A DNA stretch of 64,000 bases from Variovorax davisae (GCF_030316845.1 NZ_JASZYS010000004.1:248001-312000); one strand, 5' to 3'; shown: positions 37,066 through 46,226, counted from the stretch's first letter. Numbers and translations are program-made. The notes: generated from the sequence alone by a model not told the origin.

Positions 37066-40000
37066 CCTTGCCTTCACTGCTGGACCCCCTGCGCTTTCCG
37101 CTGCGCGGCAGCCGGCTGATCGAGGCCAGCGCCGGCACCGGCAAGACCTTCACGATCGCCGCGCTGTACTTGCGCCTGGTGCTGGGCCATGGCGGCGAGG
37201 CCGCCTTCACGCGGCCGCTCGCGCCGCCCGAGATCCTGGTCGTCACCTTCACCGAGGCCGCCACCAAGGAGCTGCGCGACCGCATCCGGGCCCGGCTGGC
37301 GGAAGCGGCCGAGGCCTTTCTCGCCGACCCTGCGACCGTGCAGCCCAGGCCACCGGGCGAAGACCTGCTGTACGACCTGCGCGCCAGCTACCCGGCAGCG
37401 CAGTGGCTGGCCTGTGCCCGCACCCTGCGGTTGGCCGCCGAGTGGATGGACGAGGCCGCGGTGTCGACCATCCACGGCTGGTGCAACCGCATGCTGCGGG
37501 AGCACGCCTTCGACAGCGGCAGCCTGTTCACGCAGACGCTCGAGACCGACCAGCGCGAGCTGCAGGCCGAGGTCATGCGCGACTACTGGCGCACCTTCTT
37601 CACGCCGCTGGCACCCGCCGACGCCCAGCAGGTGCATGGCTGGTGGGCCACGCCCGACGCCCTGCTGAAGGCGGTCGAGAAGCTGGTCGGCCTGAGCGAA
37701 GTGCTGGGCGAGGGCTTGCCGCCCGACCTGGCGCTGGAGCGCGCGCGCACCCACACCGGGCACGCGCTGTCGGGGCTCAAGGCGCCCTGGGCCGGCGACG
37801 ACGGCTGGGCCGCCGGCCTGCTGGCCGGGCTCGAAGCCGCGGTCGCTGCCAAACAATGCAAGCTGCCCAAGCGCAAGGAATGGATGCAGAAGCTGCGCGA
37901 CTGGGCCGAGGGCGACCTGCTGCTGCCATCGTTGACCAAGACGGCATGGGAGCGCCTCACGCCGGCCGGACTGGGGGATGGCTGGAGCGGCGACAGCGCG
38001 CTGCTGCGCCATCCGGCGCTGCACGCGCTGGCCGGCCTGCAGGAGGCCGTCAGGGCCTTGCCCGACGGCCGCCAGGACCTGCTGCGCCATGCGGCCCGCT
38101 GGTCCACCGAGCGGCTCGCCGCCGAGCAGGCGCGGCGCGCGCAGATGGGCTTCGACGAACTGCTGACCCGGCTCGACGCCGCGCTGCAGGGCCCCAATGG
38201 CGAGCGTCTCGCGGCCCTGGTCCGGCGCCAGTTCCCGGTCGCGCTGATCGACGAGTTCCAGGACACCGATCCGCTCCAGTACCGGATCTTCGACGCCGTC
38301 TACGGCATCGCGGCCAACGCGCAGGACACGGCCGTGGTGCTGATCGGCGACCCCAAGCAGGCCATCTACGCCTTCCGCGGCGCCGACATCCACACCTACC
38401 TGGCGGCGCGGCGCGACACCGACGGCCGGCACGCCACCCTCGGCACCAACTTCCGCTCGACGCCGGCCATGGTCGAGGCCGTCAACCATGTCTTCCTGCA
38501 GGCCGAGGCACGCGAAACGGGGCAGGGCGCCTTCCTGTTCCGCGCCCATGGCGAGAATCCGCTGCCCTTCCTCCGGGTGCAGGCCCGGGGCCGCAGCGAG
38601 CGCTGGATCGTCACCGGCGAGGCCGCCCCGGCGCTCACCTGCTGGACCCTCGATGGCGATCCCCCGCCCGGCAACGGCGAGGCCCAGCGCCTGCTGGCCG
38701 CCGCCTGCGCCACCGAGATCGTGCGGCTGCTCGCCGACGGCCTGGCGGGCCGCACCGGTTTCGCGAAGGAAGGCGAGGCGCTGCGCCCGGTGCAGCCCGG
38801 CGACATCGCGGTGCTGGTCAACAGCGGCCGCGAAGCCGGCGCCGTGCGCCAGGCGCTCGCCAGGCGCGGCGTGCGCAGCGTCTATCTCTCCGACAAGGAC
38901 TCGGTGTTCCAGAACCCGGTGGCGGCCGAGCTGCAGCGCTGGCTGGCCGCCTGCGCCGAGCCCGACGACGACCGTCCGCTGCGCGCCGCCCTCGGCAGCG
39001 CGGTGCTGGCGCTCGGCTGGACCGAACTCGACCGGCTCAACCACGACGAGCTGCAATGGGAAGCCCGGGTGCTCCAGTTCCGCCGCTACCAGCAGACCTG
39101 GCGGCGGCAGGGCGTGCTGCCGATGCTGCGCCACCTGCTGAACGACTTCGGCGTGCCGCAGCGCCTGCTGTCCATGGGTGACGAGCGGGCGCTGACCGAC
39201 CTGCTGCACCTGGCCGAGTTGCTGCAGCAGGCCAGCGCGCAGCTCGACGGCGAGCATGCGCTGATCCGCTGGCTGGCCGAGCAGCGCGAGGACAGCGGGA
39301 GCGAGAACGAGGCCCGCAAGCTGCGCCTCGAAAGCGACGCCGACCTGGTCAAGGTCGTCACCGTCCACAAGTCCAAGGGGCTCGAATACCCGCTGGTCTT
39401 CCTGCCCTTCGCCACCGCCTTCCGCGCCGCCAAGGCCGAGGACCTGCCGCTCAAGTGGCACGACGACCAGGGCCGCCTGGTGGTGGCGCTGCAGGCCGAC
39501 GCCGACGCGCTGGCCCGGGTCGACCACGAGCGCCTGGGCGAAGACCTGCGCAAGCTTTACGTCGCGCTGACCCGCGCCCGCCATGCCACCTGGGTCGGCG
39601 TGGCGCCGCTGGCCGGCGTGGAGCGCAGCGCGCTCGGCTACCTGCTCGGCGGCGGGGCACCGCTGGCGGCGTCGGCGCTGGCCGATGCGGTGCTCGACTG
39701 GGCCAAGCCGTGCCCGGCCATCGCGGTCGAAGCCGCCCCCGAGCCCGGCGATGCGCGCTACAGCCCGGCCGCCGACGCGTTGCAGCTGGCGCCCGAGCCG
39801 GCCCTGCCATCGGGTCCGCGCGAGCGCTGGTGGGTCGCCAGCTATTCGGCCTTGAGCCGGGCCGGCGACCTGCTCGACGACGAGGCCGCGCTGGCACTCG
39901 GCGAGCCCGCGACCCGGCTGGCGCTGCCGCCGACGCCCAGCAGCGCCGCCGAGGACATCTACGCCGACAGCCGCTCCGATGCCGCCGCGCCCGACGAGGA

Positions 40001-40799
40001 CGTCGACGCGCCGGTGCCGAGCACCGGCAGCCTGCACGACGTCCCGCGCGGCGCCGGCCCGGGCAGCTTCCTGCATGGCCTGCTCGAATGGGTGGGTCGC
40101 CAGGGCTTCGGGCGCCTGCGCTCCGATGCGGCGGCGCAGGCCGACCTGGCCGACCTGGTTGCCCGCCGCTGCAACCTGAGCGGCTGGAGCGCCTGGACCG
40201 AGACCTTGCGCGACTGGCTGCTGGGCTGGCTGGCGGCGCCGCTGGACCTCGGCGCGCTGGTCCCCGGGGCCGGCGCGGTGGCGCCCGCGGCGCTGGGCCG
40301 GGTGCAGATCGAGATGGAGTTCTGGTTCGGCGTCCGGCAGGTCGACCTGCGCGCGCTCGACGCCCTGGTCTGCCGCTACACGCTGGACGGCGCGCCGCGC
40401 GCGGCGCTGCTGCCGCAGCAGCTCAACGGCATGCTCAAGGGCTACATCGACCTGGTGTTCGAGCATGAAGGCCGCTACTTCGTGGCCGACTACAAGTCGA
40501 ACTGGCTGGGCACGCGCGATGCCGACTACACGCCCGCGGCGCTGCGCGGCGCCGTGCTGCAGCACCGCTACGAGCTGCAGTACGTGCTCTACGTCTTCGC
40601 GCTGCACCGGCTGCTGCGTTCGCGGCTGCCCGACTACGACTACGAGCGCCATGTCGGCGGCGCGGTCTATCTGTTCCTGCGCGGCCACGCGGCGCCGGGC
40701 CAGGGGCTGCACTGCGAGCGGCCGCCGAAGGCGCTGATCGATGCGCTCGATGCCTTGTTCAGCGGTGCGGCGCTCGCTGCGGCGGAGCAGCCGTCATGA
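37062..40799 (+). CDS. recB: RecBCD enzyme subunit RecB
   Basis: The beta subunit: a 3'-5' helicase and the only nuclease of exonuclease V. The 1245-residue protein has Walker A ASAGTGKT (22-29), the UvrD-type motifs TFTEAATKELRDRI, LIDEFQDTDPLQ, LIGDPKQAIYAFRGADI and KVVTVHKSKGLEYP, then LYVALTRARH. The C-terminal nuclease domain keeps GYIDLVFEHEG and VADYKSNWLG (the D...DxK core) and QYVLYVFAL, so it should be active. It is translationally coupled to recC and recD by ATGA overlaps on both sides. Confidence 0.96.
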   Translation: MTLPSLLDPLRFPLRGSRLIEASAGTGKTFTIAALYLRLVLGHGGEAAFTRPLAPPEILVVTFTEAATKELRDRIRARLAEAAEAFLADPATVQPRPPGEDLLYDLRASYPAAQWLACARTLRLAAEWMDEAAVSTIHGWCNRMLREHAFDSGSLFTQTLETDQRELQAEVMRDYWRTFFTPLAPADAQQVHGWWATPDALLKAVEKLVGLSEVLGEGLPPDLALERARTHTGHALSGLKAPWAGDDGWAAGLLAGLEAAVAAKQCKLPKRKEWMQKLRDWAEGDLLLPSLTKTAWERLTPAGLGDGWSGDSALLRHPALHALAGLQEAVRALPDGRQDLLRHAARWSTERLAAEQARRAQMGFDELLTRLDAALQGPNGERLAALVRRQFPVALIDEFQDTDPLQYRIFDAVYGIAANAQDTAVVLIGDPKQAIYAFRGADIHTYLAARRDTDGRHATLGTNFRSTPAMVEAVNHVFLQAEARETGQGAFLFRAHGENPLPFLRVQARGRSERWIVTGEAAPALTCWTLDGDPPPGNGEAQRLLAAACATEIVRLLADGLAGRTGFAKEGEALRPVQPGDIAVLVNSGREAGAVRQALARRGVRSVYLSDKDSVFQNPVAAELQRWLAACAEPDDDRPLRAALGSAVLALGWTELDRLNHDELQWEARVLQFRRYQQTWRRQGVLPMLRHLLNDFGVPQRLLSMGDERALTDLLHLAELLQQASAQLDGEHALIRWLAEQREDSGSENEARKLRLESDADLVKVVTVHKSKGLEYPLVFLPFATAFRAAKAEDLPLKWHDDQGRLVVALQADADALARVDHERLGEDLRKLYVALTRARHATWVGVAPLAGVERSALGYLLGGGAPLAASALADAVLDWAKPCPAIAVEAAPEPGDARYSPAADALQLAPEPALPSGPRERWWVASYSALSRAGDLLDDEAALALGEPATRLALPPTPSSAAEDIYADSRSDAAAPDEDVDAPVPSTGSLHDVPRGAGPGSFLHGLLEWVGRQGFGRLRSDAAAQADLADLVARRCNLSGWSAWTETLRDWLLGWLAAPLDLGALVPGAGAVAPAALGRVQIEMEFWFGVRQVDLRALDALVCRYTLDGAPRAALLPQQLNGMLKGYIDLVFEHEGRYFVADYKSNWLGTRDADYTPAALRGAVLQHRYELQYVLYVFALHRLLRSRLPDYDYERHVGGAVYLFLRGHAAPGQGLHCERPPKALIDALDALFSGAALAAAEQPS

Positions 40800-42916
40800 A
40801 AGCCCCGACCGTGTCCACCGACGTCTTCCTCGGCGCGCCGCCCGCGCGCCATGCGCCCCTGCTCGCCGACCTCGACCGCTGGGTCGCCGAAGGCTGGCTG
40901 CGCGCGCTCGACCGCAGCTTCGCCGCCTTCCTGGCGCAGAAGGCGCCCGAGGCCGATCCGCTGCTGGTCCTCGGCGCTGCGCTCGCCAGCCATCAACTGG
41001 GCCGCGGCCATGCCTGCCTGGACCTGCAGGCGGCGTTGGCCGATGCGAGCCAGGCGCTGTCGATGCCGCCCGAAGGCATCGCGCGCTCGGCCGAGGGCGC
41101 GGCCCCCATCACCGCGCCCTCGGCCCTGCTGGCCGGCGTGACGCTGGCGCGCTGGACCAAGGCCCTGACGCACCCCGCGCTGGTCGGCAGCGGTCCCGGC
41201 GCCACGCCGCTGGTGCGCATCGGTCATCGCCTGTACCTGCGCCGCTACTGGCAGTACGAGCAGTCGGTGCGGGCCGCGATCGCCGAGCGGGTGGCGATGC
41301 CGACCGCCGCGGCGGCGCCCGAGGCGCAGGCCACGCTGGCGGCGGCACTCGACGTGCTGTTTCCGCATGTCGACGGCGCCGCCGTCGACTGGCAGAAGAT
41401 CGCCTGCGCGCTGGCCGCGCGGCAGCACTTCGGCATCGTCACCGGCGGCCCGGGCACCGGCAAGACTACCACCGTGGTGCGCCTGCTGGCGGTGCTGCAG
41501 CACCTGGCGCTGGCCGGCGGGGAGGGCCGCCGGCTGCGCATCCGGCTGGCCGCGCCCACCGGCAAGGCGGCGGCGCGGCTGAACGAATCGATCGCCGGCG
41601 CGGTCGAGCGCCTGCCGCTGGCCGGGCTGGCCGATCCGGCGGCAGTGCGCGCGGCCATTCCGACCGAGGTGACGACCGTGCACCGGCTGCTCGGCAGCCG
41701 CCCCGACACGCGGCACTTCCGCCACGACGCGCGCAACCCGCTGGCGCTCGACCTGCTGGTGATCGACGAAGCCTCGATGCTCGACCTCGAGATGATGGCC
41801 GCCGTCTTCGCCGCGCTGCCGCCCCATGCGCCGCTGATCCTGCTCGGCGACAAGGACCAGCTGGCGTCGGTCGAGGCCGGCGCGGTGCTGGGCGACCTGT
41901 GCCAGCGCGCCGACGCGGGCCACTACAACGCCGACACCGCCGCCTGGCTGGAGGCCGTCACCGGCGAACTGCTCGAGCCCGAGCTGTGCGACGCCGACGG
42001 CAGCGCGCTCGACCAGGCGGTGGTCAAGCTGCGCATCAGCCATCGCTTCAGCGCCGCCAGCGGCATCGGCAAGCTGGCCGAGGCGGTCAATGCGGGCGAT
42101 GGCGGGAGAGTGCGGCGGGTGTTCGAGCGCGGCCATGCCGACCTGTCGCAGCAGCGCAGCCTCGACGATGCGGCGCTGCGCCGGCTGGTGGTCGACGGCG
42201 CGCCCGAGGGCTTCGCGGGGCAGGGCCGGGGTCGCCTCGAAGGCGGCCAGGCCGTGGCGCCGCCGGCCGGCTACCGCCACTACCTGACGCGGATGAGCGA
42301 AGGCAAGCCCGGCATCGACGCCCCGCAGGCCGACTTCGACGACTGGGCGCGCCGGGTGCTCGCCGCCTATGGCCAGTTCCAGCTCCTGTGCGCCCTGCGC
42401 AGCGGTCCGCAGGGCGTCGAGGGGCTGAACCAGCGCATCGCCGGCCTGCTGCGCGCCGAGGGGCTGCTGGAGGCCGACCATGGCGGCTGGTACCCGGGCC
42501 GCCCGGTGCTGGTCACGCGCAACGACTACGGCCTGGGCCTCATGAACGGCGACGTCGGCGTCACCTTGGGCGTGCCGGCCCGGGTGCCGGGCGAGCAGCG
42601 CCCGCGCTGGACCCTGCGCGTGGCCTTCGCCGCCGGCGACGGCCAGGGCGGCATCCGCTGGGTGCTGCCGAGCCGGCTGCGCGCGGTCGAGACCGTGTTC
42701 GCGATGACGGTCCACAAGTCGCAGGGCTCCGAGTTCGCGCATGCCGCGCTGCTGTTGCCCGAGCGGGCCAGCCCGGTGCTGACGCGCGAGCTGGTCTACA
42801 CCGGCATCACGCGGGCCCGCCACTGGTTCACGCTGGTGGCGGCGCCGGAGGTGATGCAGGCGGCGGTGCGCAAGCGGGTCGACCGCGTCGGCGGACTGGG
42901 CCTGCGCGGCGATTGA
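40796..42916 (+). CDS. recD: RecBCD enzyme subunit RecD
   Basis: The alpha subunit: a 5'-3' superfamily 1B helicase. The 706-residue protein begins with an N-terminal domain that contacts RecB (about 1-170). Walker A is TGGPGTGKTTT (216-226), followed by RLAAPTGKAAARL, LLVIDEASMLDLEMM and LLGDKDQLASVEAGAVLGDL. Motifs V and VI appear in FAMTVHKSQGSEF and VYTGITRARH. Its length is slightly above that of E. coli. The gene order recC-recB-recD here lacks the ptr gene found in enterics. It converges on the oxidoreductase gene with 6 bp between stops. Confidence 0.96.
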   Translation: MKAPTVSTDVFLGAPPARHAPLLADLDRWVAEGWLRALDRSFAAFLAQKAPEADPLLVLGAALASHQLGRGHACLDLQAALADASQALSMPPEGIARSAEGAAPITAPSALLAGVTLARWTKALTHPALVGSGPGATPLVRIGHRLYLRRYWQYEQSVRAAIAERVAMPTAAAAPEAQATLAAALDVLFPHVDGAAVDWQKIACALAARQHFGIVTGGPGTGKTTTVVRLLAVLQHLALAGGEGRRLRIRLAAPTGKAAARLNESIAGAVERLPLAGLADPAAVRAAIPTEVTTVHRLLGSRPDTRHFRHDARNPLALDLLVIDEASMLDLEMMAAVFAALPPHAPLILLGDKDQLASVEAGAVLGDLCQRADAGHYNADTAAWLEAVTGELLEPELCDADGSALDQAVVKLRISHRFSAASGIGKLAEAVNAGDGGRVRRVFERGHADLSQQRSLDDAALRRLVVDGAPEGFAGQGRGRLEGGQAVAPPAGYRHYLTRMSEGKPGIDAPQADFDDWARRVLAAYGQFQLLCALRSGPQGVEGLNQRIAGLLRAEGLLEADHGGWYPGRPVLVTRNDYGLGLMNGDVGVTLGVPARVPGEQRPRWTLRVAFAAGDGQGGIRWVLPSRLRAVETVFAMTVHKSQGSEFAHAALLLPERASPVLTRELVYTGITRARHWFTLVAAPEVMQAAVRKRVDRVGGLGLRGD

Positions 42917-42922
42917 CGCCGC

Positions 42923-43681
42923 CTACTTCGAGGCGGCGGTCCGCTGGAACCAGGCCTCGAACCCCATCGATCCCAGCCACGGGTTCTGGCCGCTCGGCAC
43001 CAGCGTGTCGTCGTCGAGCCGGGCGCCGAAGTAGCGCGCCTGCGGATCGGCCACGACCTGGCGCGAGTCCTTCGTGGCGGCCAGGTAACGCTGCAGCAGC
43101 TCGGGCATCCGCACGCGCTCCGGCCCCGCGATCTCGACCACGCCGTTGACCGGTGCGCCCAGCGTGTACTCGGCCATCGCCGCCGCCACGTCGTCGGACG
43201 CGATCGGCTGCACGAAGGCCGGCGACAGCTTCACGGTCTGGCCGTCGGCGCCCGACTGCGCGATGCCGCCCAGGAATTCGAAGAACTGCGTCGAATGGAC
43301 GATCGTGTAGGGAATCGAGCCCGCGCGAATCAGCAGCTCCTGCGCGATCTTGCCGCGGAAGTAGCCGCTTTCGGCCAGCCGGTCGGTGCCGACCACCGAC
43401 AGCGCCACGTGGTGCTTCACGCCCGCCGCGGCCTCGGCCGCCAGCAGGTTGCGGCCCGCGGTCTGGAAGAATTCCAGCACCGCCTTGTCCTCGAACGAAG
43501 GTGAGTTCGCGACGTCGACCACCACCTGGGCGCCAGCGAGCGCCTCGGCCAGGCCTTCGCCGGTGATCGTGTTGACGCCCGAGGCCGGCGAGGCCGCGAG
43601 CACCTCGTGGCCGCGCTGGCGAAGGTTGGCGACGAGCTTGCTGCCGATCAGGCCGGAGCCGCCGATGACGACGATCTTCAT
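42923..43681 (-). CDS. NAD(P)-binding oxidoreductase, atypical SDR (NmrA-like)
   Basis: A 252-residue Rossmann-fold protein. The nucleotide loop is VVIGGSGLIGSKL (4-16) and further conserved sequence includes ALSVVGTDRLAESGYFRGKIAQELLIRAGSIPYTIVHSTQFFEF, typical of NmrA/complex-I-type atypical SDRs that lack the YxxxK pair. The start ATG is 5 bp after the stop of the carboxymuconolactone-decarboxylase-like gene, so both are in one operon. Genes of this sort are frequent targets of ECF41 sigma factors. The reaction is unknown; sensing of NADPH or reduction of a reactive carbonyl is possible. Confidence 0.88.
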   Translation of the reverse strand: MKIVVIGGSGLIGSKLVANLRQRGHEVLAASPASGVNTITGEGLAEALAGAQVVVDVANSPSFEDKAVLEFFQTAGRNLLAAEAAAGVKHHVALSVVGTDRLAESGYFRGKIAQELLIRAGSIPYTIVHSTQFFEFLGGIAQSGADGQTVKLSPAFVQPIASDDVAAAMAEYTLGAPVNGVVEIAGPERVRMPELLQRYLAATKDSRQVVADPQARYFGARLDDDTLVPSGQNPWLGSMGFEAWFQRTAASK

Positions 43682-43686
43682 GGTGT

Positions 43687-44166
43687 TCACTCCAGTCCTG
43701 CCTTGTCGAGGCCGTAGGCCTTGTCGGCCGAGCCCGGCACGGTGCGGAAACCGACGTTGAGCCGGTTCCAGGCGTTGATCGCCATCACGGAAAAGCTCAG
43801 GTCGGAGAGCTCCTTTTCCGACAGCTGGGTGCGCACGCGGTCGAAGACATCGTCGGGCACGCCGTGCTCGGGCAGCCGGGTCAGGTTCTCGGTCCAGGCC
43901 AGGGCGGCGCGCTCGCGCGGGCTGAACAGGGTCGATTCGCGCCAGATCGCGAGGTGGTGCAGGCGCAGTTCGCGCTCGCCGTGCAGCTTGGCTTCCTTGA
44001 CGTGCATGTCGAGGCAGAAGCCGCAGCCGTTGATCTGCGAGGCGCGGATGTGCACCAGGTCCAGGATCTTCTGCTCGATGGCGCTGCTCTTCTCCAGCAT
44101 GCTGAATTCGACGAATTTCTTGAACAGCTCGGGCGATTGCTGCATGGCGTTGATGCGTTGGGTCAT
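43687..44166 (-). CDS. Carboxymuconolactone decarboxylase/AhpD-family protein
   Basis: A 159-residue all-helical protein with the AhpD-type redox motif C48-G-F-C51-L-D-M-H55 (ASQINGCGFCLDMH), which in relatives acts as a peroxidase or hydroperoxide reductase partner. The following WRESTLFSPRERAALAWTENLT block is characteristic of the family. It is the first gene of the operon controlled by the predicted ECF41 promoter at 44258-44284. This family is the hallmark target of ECF41 sigma factors, and the pairing suggests an oxidative or toxic-compound response. Confidence 0.93.
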   Translation of the reverse strand: MTQRINAMQQSPELFKKFVEFSMLEKSSAIEQKILDLVHIRASQINGCGFCLDMHVKEAKLHGERELRLHHLAIWRESTLFSPRERAALAWTENLTRLPEHGVPDDVFDRVRTQLSEKELSDLSFSVMAINAWNRLNVGFRTVPGSADKAYGLDKAGLE

Positions 44167-44257
44167 GGTCACTTCCTGGTGAGCCCCAGATCGGCTGAGG
44201 AACCGTTTGCGAAATCTCGCTGCATGGACGGGTCTGTCTTTGCATCCATACCCACAA

Positions 44258-44284
44258 GACGCGCCAGTTCGCCGGTTTGTGACA
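44258..44284 (-). promoter_or_regulatory. ECF41-type promoter (TGTCACA-N16-CGTC)
   Basis: On the minus strand TGTCACA (44284-44278) is followed by exactly 16 bases and CGTC (44261-44258). This matches the published ECF41 consensus perfectly, and it lies about 92 bases before the AhpD-family start and just downstream of the sigma gene stop. Confidence 0.85.
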
Positions 44285-44293
44285 GGCCTTGCC

Positions 44294-45175
44294 TCAATGT
44301 CCCTGAAAAGCCGCCGCCAGCCGCGCCAGCTTCTCGGGATTGCGCTGCACGTGGATGCGCGTGATGTGCGCGCCATCGGTCTCGTACGACTGCGCGGATT
44401 CCAGCACCCCGTCGATGAAGCGCAGCAGCGCCCACTCGCCATTGATCATCGCGAGCTCCACCCGCACGCCGCTGCCGAAGCGCAGGTGCGAGGCATAGAA
44501 GAGCTGCGCGATGCGCTGGCCGCCGAGCAGCGGCTTGCCGAAGCTCGGCACGATGCCGCCGCCGTCGCCGATCAGCTCGGCGTTCTCGGCCAGCATGCCG
44601 TTCATGGCCGCGAAGTCGCCGCGCGACAGCGCCTCGGCGAAGCCCCGCATCAGTTGGTGGTGGGCATCCCGCGAGACCGCGAAGCGCGGCCGCTCCTCGC
44701 GCAGCTGCGCCTTGGCGCGGTGCACGATCTGGCGGCAGGCCGCCTCGCTCTTGCCGACGGCCTTGGCCACCTCGTCGTAGTCGGCGTCGAACACCTCGCG
44801 CAGCAGGAAGGCGGCGCGGGCCTCGGGCGCCAGCCGTTCGAGCATGAACAGGAATGCCACCGAGACGTCGTCCGACAGTTCCTTGGTCTGTTCGGGCGTC
44901 GAAGGCGCATCGGTCAGGACCGGCTCGGGCAGCCAGTAGCCGACGTAGTGGGCGCGCTGCACCTTGGCGGCGCGCAGCCGGTCGATCGCGATCCGCGTGG
45001 TGATCGTGACCAGCCAGGCCTCGGCGTTGTCGATGCCGGAGGGGTCCGATTCATGCCAGCGCAGCCAGGCGTCCTGCACCACGTCCTCGGCCTCGGCCAC
45101 CGAGCCGAGCATGCGGTAGGCGATGCCCTGCAGGCGGGGGCGGAGGCGGTTGAAGGTGGTGGTGGGGTCGGTCAT
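44294..45175 (-). CDS. ECF41-type RNA polymerase sigma factor with SnoaL-like C-terminal domain
   Basis: A 293-residue extracytoplasmic-function sigma factor. Sigma-2 (about 8-72) has RMLGSVAEAEDVVQDAWLRW, and sigma-4 (about 100-165) ends AVGKSEAACRQIVHRAKAQL. The linker carries YVGYWLPEP (77-85), and the C-terminal NTF2/SnoaL-like extension has DGGG (204-207); both are the signature elements of group ECF41, in which the extension acts as a fused regulator instead of a separate anti-sigma factor. No anti-sigma gene is nearby. Its target operon lies directly downstream behind a consensus promoter. Confidence 0.93.
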   Translation of the reverse strand: MTDPTTTFNRLRPRLQGIAYRMLGSVAEAEDVVQDAWLRWHESDPSGIDNAEAWLVTITTRIAIDRLRAAKVQRAHYVGYWLPEPVLTDAPSTPEQTKELSDDVSVAFLFMLERLAPEARAAFLLREVFDADYDEVAKAVGKSEAACRQIVHRAKAQLREERPRFAVSRDAHHQLMRGFAEALSRGDFAAMNGMLAENAELIGDGGGIVPSFGKPLLGGQRIAQLFYASHLRFGSGVRVELAMINGEWALLRFIDGVLESAQSYETDGAHITRIHVQRNPEKLARLAAAFQGH

Positions 45176-45184
45176 TGCGTCTCA

Positions 45185-45211
45185 GACGTTGGACGCCGGG
45201 CGTTTGTGACG
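45185..45211 (-). promoter_or_regulatory. Possible second ECF41-like promoter before the sigma gene
   Basis: CGTCACA (one mismatch to TGTCACA) is followed by 16 bases and CGTC (45188-45185) on the minus strand, 9 bases before the sigma ATG. It overlaps a small hairpin (GGGCGT/ACGCCC) that might instead belong to the yicC terminator, and it would give an almost leaderless mRNA, so it is uncertain. Confidence 0.3.
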
Positions 45212-45218
45212 CCCGCCT

Positions 45219-46136
45219 TCACTCGATGTTCTGCACCTGCTCGCGCATCTGCTCCACCAGCACCTTCATGTCGACCCCGATCCGGGTCATTTCCAGCGTC
45301 GCCGACTTCGAGCCCAGGGTGTTGGCCTCGCGGTGCAGCTCCTGGATCAGGAAGTCGAGCCGTTTGCCGATCTCCCCGCCCTTCTTCGCCAGCCGCTCGA
45401 TCTCGTCCAGGTGCGAATCCAGCCGGGTCAGCTCTTCCGCCACGTCGATGCGGATCGCGAAAGCGGTGGCTTCCGACAGGGCTCGGTCCTGCGCCGCCTC
45501 GGGCGCGGTGGCGCCGCCGCCCAGGCCCATCGCCTCCTGCCAGCGTTCGAGGAAGCGGTTGCGCTGCTGCTCGACCAGCTTCGGCACCAGCGGCAGCGCC
45601 TGCGCCGCCAGCTTGCGCAGCTGGCCCAAGTGGTCCAGCAGCATCTTGGCCAGCCGGGCGCCTTCGCGCTCGCGGGCCGCCAGCAGGGCCTTCAGGGTCT
45701 TTTCCGCCAGTTCGGTCAGGTCCGGCCCCAGGTCGCCGCGCGGCGCCGAATCGCCGGCCGCCAGCCGCAGCACGTCGGCCACGCTCAGGTCGCGGGCGCT
45801 CGGGAGCCAGGACTTGATGTTGTCCTGGACCCCGTTCAGGCGCTGCAGCAGCTTGGTCGACGGATCGGCCACGCCGGCGCTGGCGGGGTTCTCGAACGCC
45901 ACCCGCAATTCCACCTTGCCGCGCTTGAGCTGCCCGGTGAGCAGCTCGCGCAGCGCCGGTTCGTGCTGGCGCAGCTCCTCGGGGAGCTTGAAGGTGAGGT
46001 CGAGGAATCGGCTGTTGACCGAGCGGATCTCGACCCCGAGGCGGCCCGTGGGCTGGGGCCTGGTTTCGGCGTCGGAGTGGCTGCCTGTGGGGCCGTTCTG
46101 GCCGCTGGCATAGCCGGTCATGCTGTAAACTGGCAT
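45219..46136 (-). CDS. yicC: YicC-family endoribonuclease
   Basis: A 305-residue protein of the YicC/YloC family, recently shown in E. coli to be an endoribonuclease affecting small-RNA turnover. It begins MPVYSMTGYASG, then VEIRSVNSRFLDLTFKLPEEL, and closes with the conserved C-terminal block GKRLDFLIQELHREANTLGSKS. An insertion of about 17 residues follows the MTGYASG motif compared with the usual sequence. It is divergent from the kinase gene, with 90 bp between the starts. This gene, with rph and rdgB nearby, makes an RNA/nucleotide quality-control neighbourhood. Confidence 0.94.
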   Translation of the reverse strand: MPVYSMTGYASGQNGPTGSHSDAETRPQPTGRLGVEIRSVNSRFLDLTFKLPEELRQHEPALRELLTGQLKRGKVELRVAFENPASAGVADPSTKLLQRLNGVQDNIKSWLPSARDLSVADVLRLAAGDSAPRGDLGPDLTELAEKTLKALLAAREREGARLAKMLLDHLGQLRKLAAQALPLVPKLVEQQRNRFLERWQEAMGLGGGATAPEAAQDRALSEATAFAIRIDVAEELTRLDSHLDEIERLAKKGGEIGKRLDFLIQELHREANTLGSKSATLEMTRIGVDMKVLVEQMREQVQNIE

Positions 46137-46226
46137 CGCGCCTCGCTGTGGTTTGTTTGCGTTTCACCGAGGCCCGGCACCGCGTTCGCTTGCCGCACCA
46201 TCGCCTTCGGGCGAAACTCCCGGATT

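Noticed and set aside
30838..37077. A minus-strand open frame of more than 2,000 codons opposite the SMC-like ATPase and recC genes.
   Set aside because: It is antisense to two well-supported genes, is rich in Gln, Arg, Gly and Ala without any motif, and is expected by chance where third positions are almost all G or C.
37074..40712. A minus-strand open frame of about 1,200 codons opposite recB.
   Set aside because: Composition is repetitive (Gly, Gln, Val, Ala, Arg), with no domain, and recB is intact on the other strand with all helicase and nuclease motifs.
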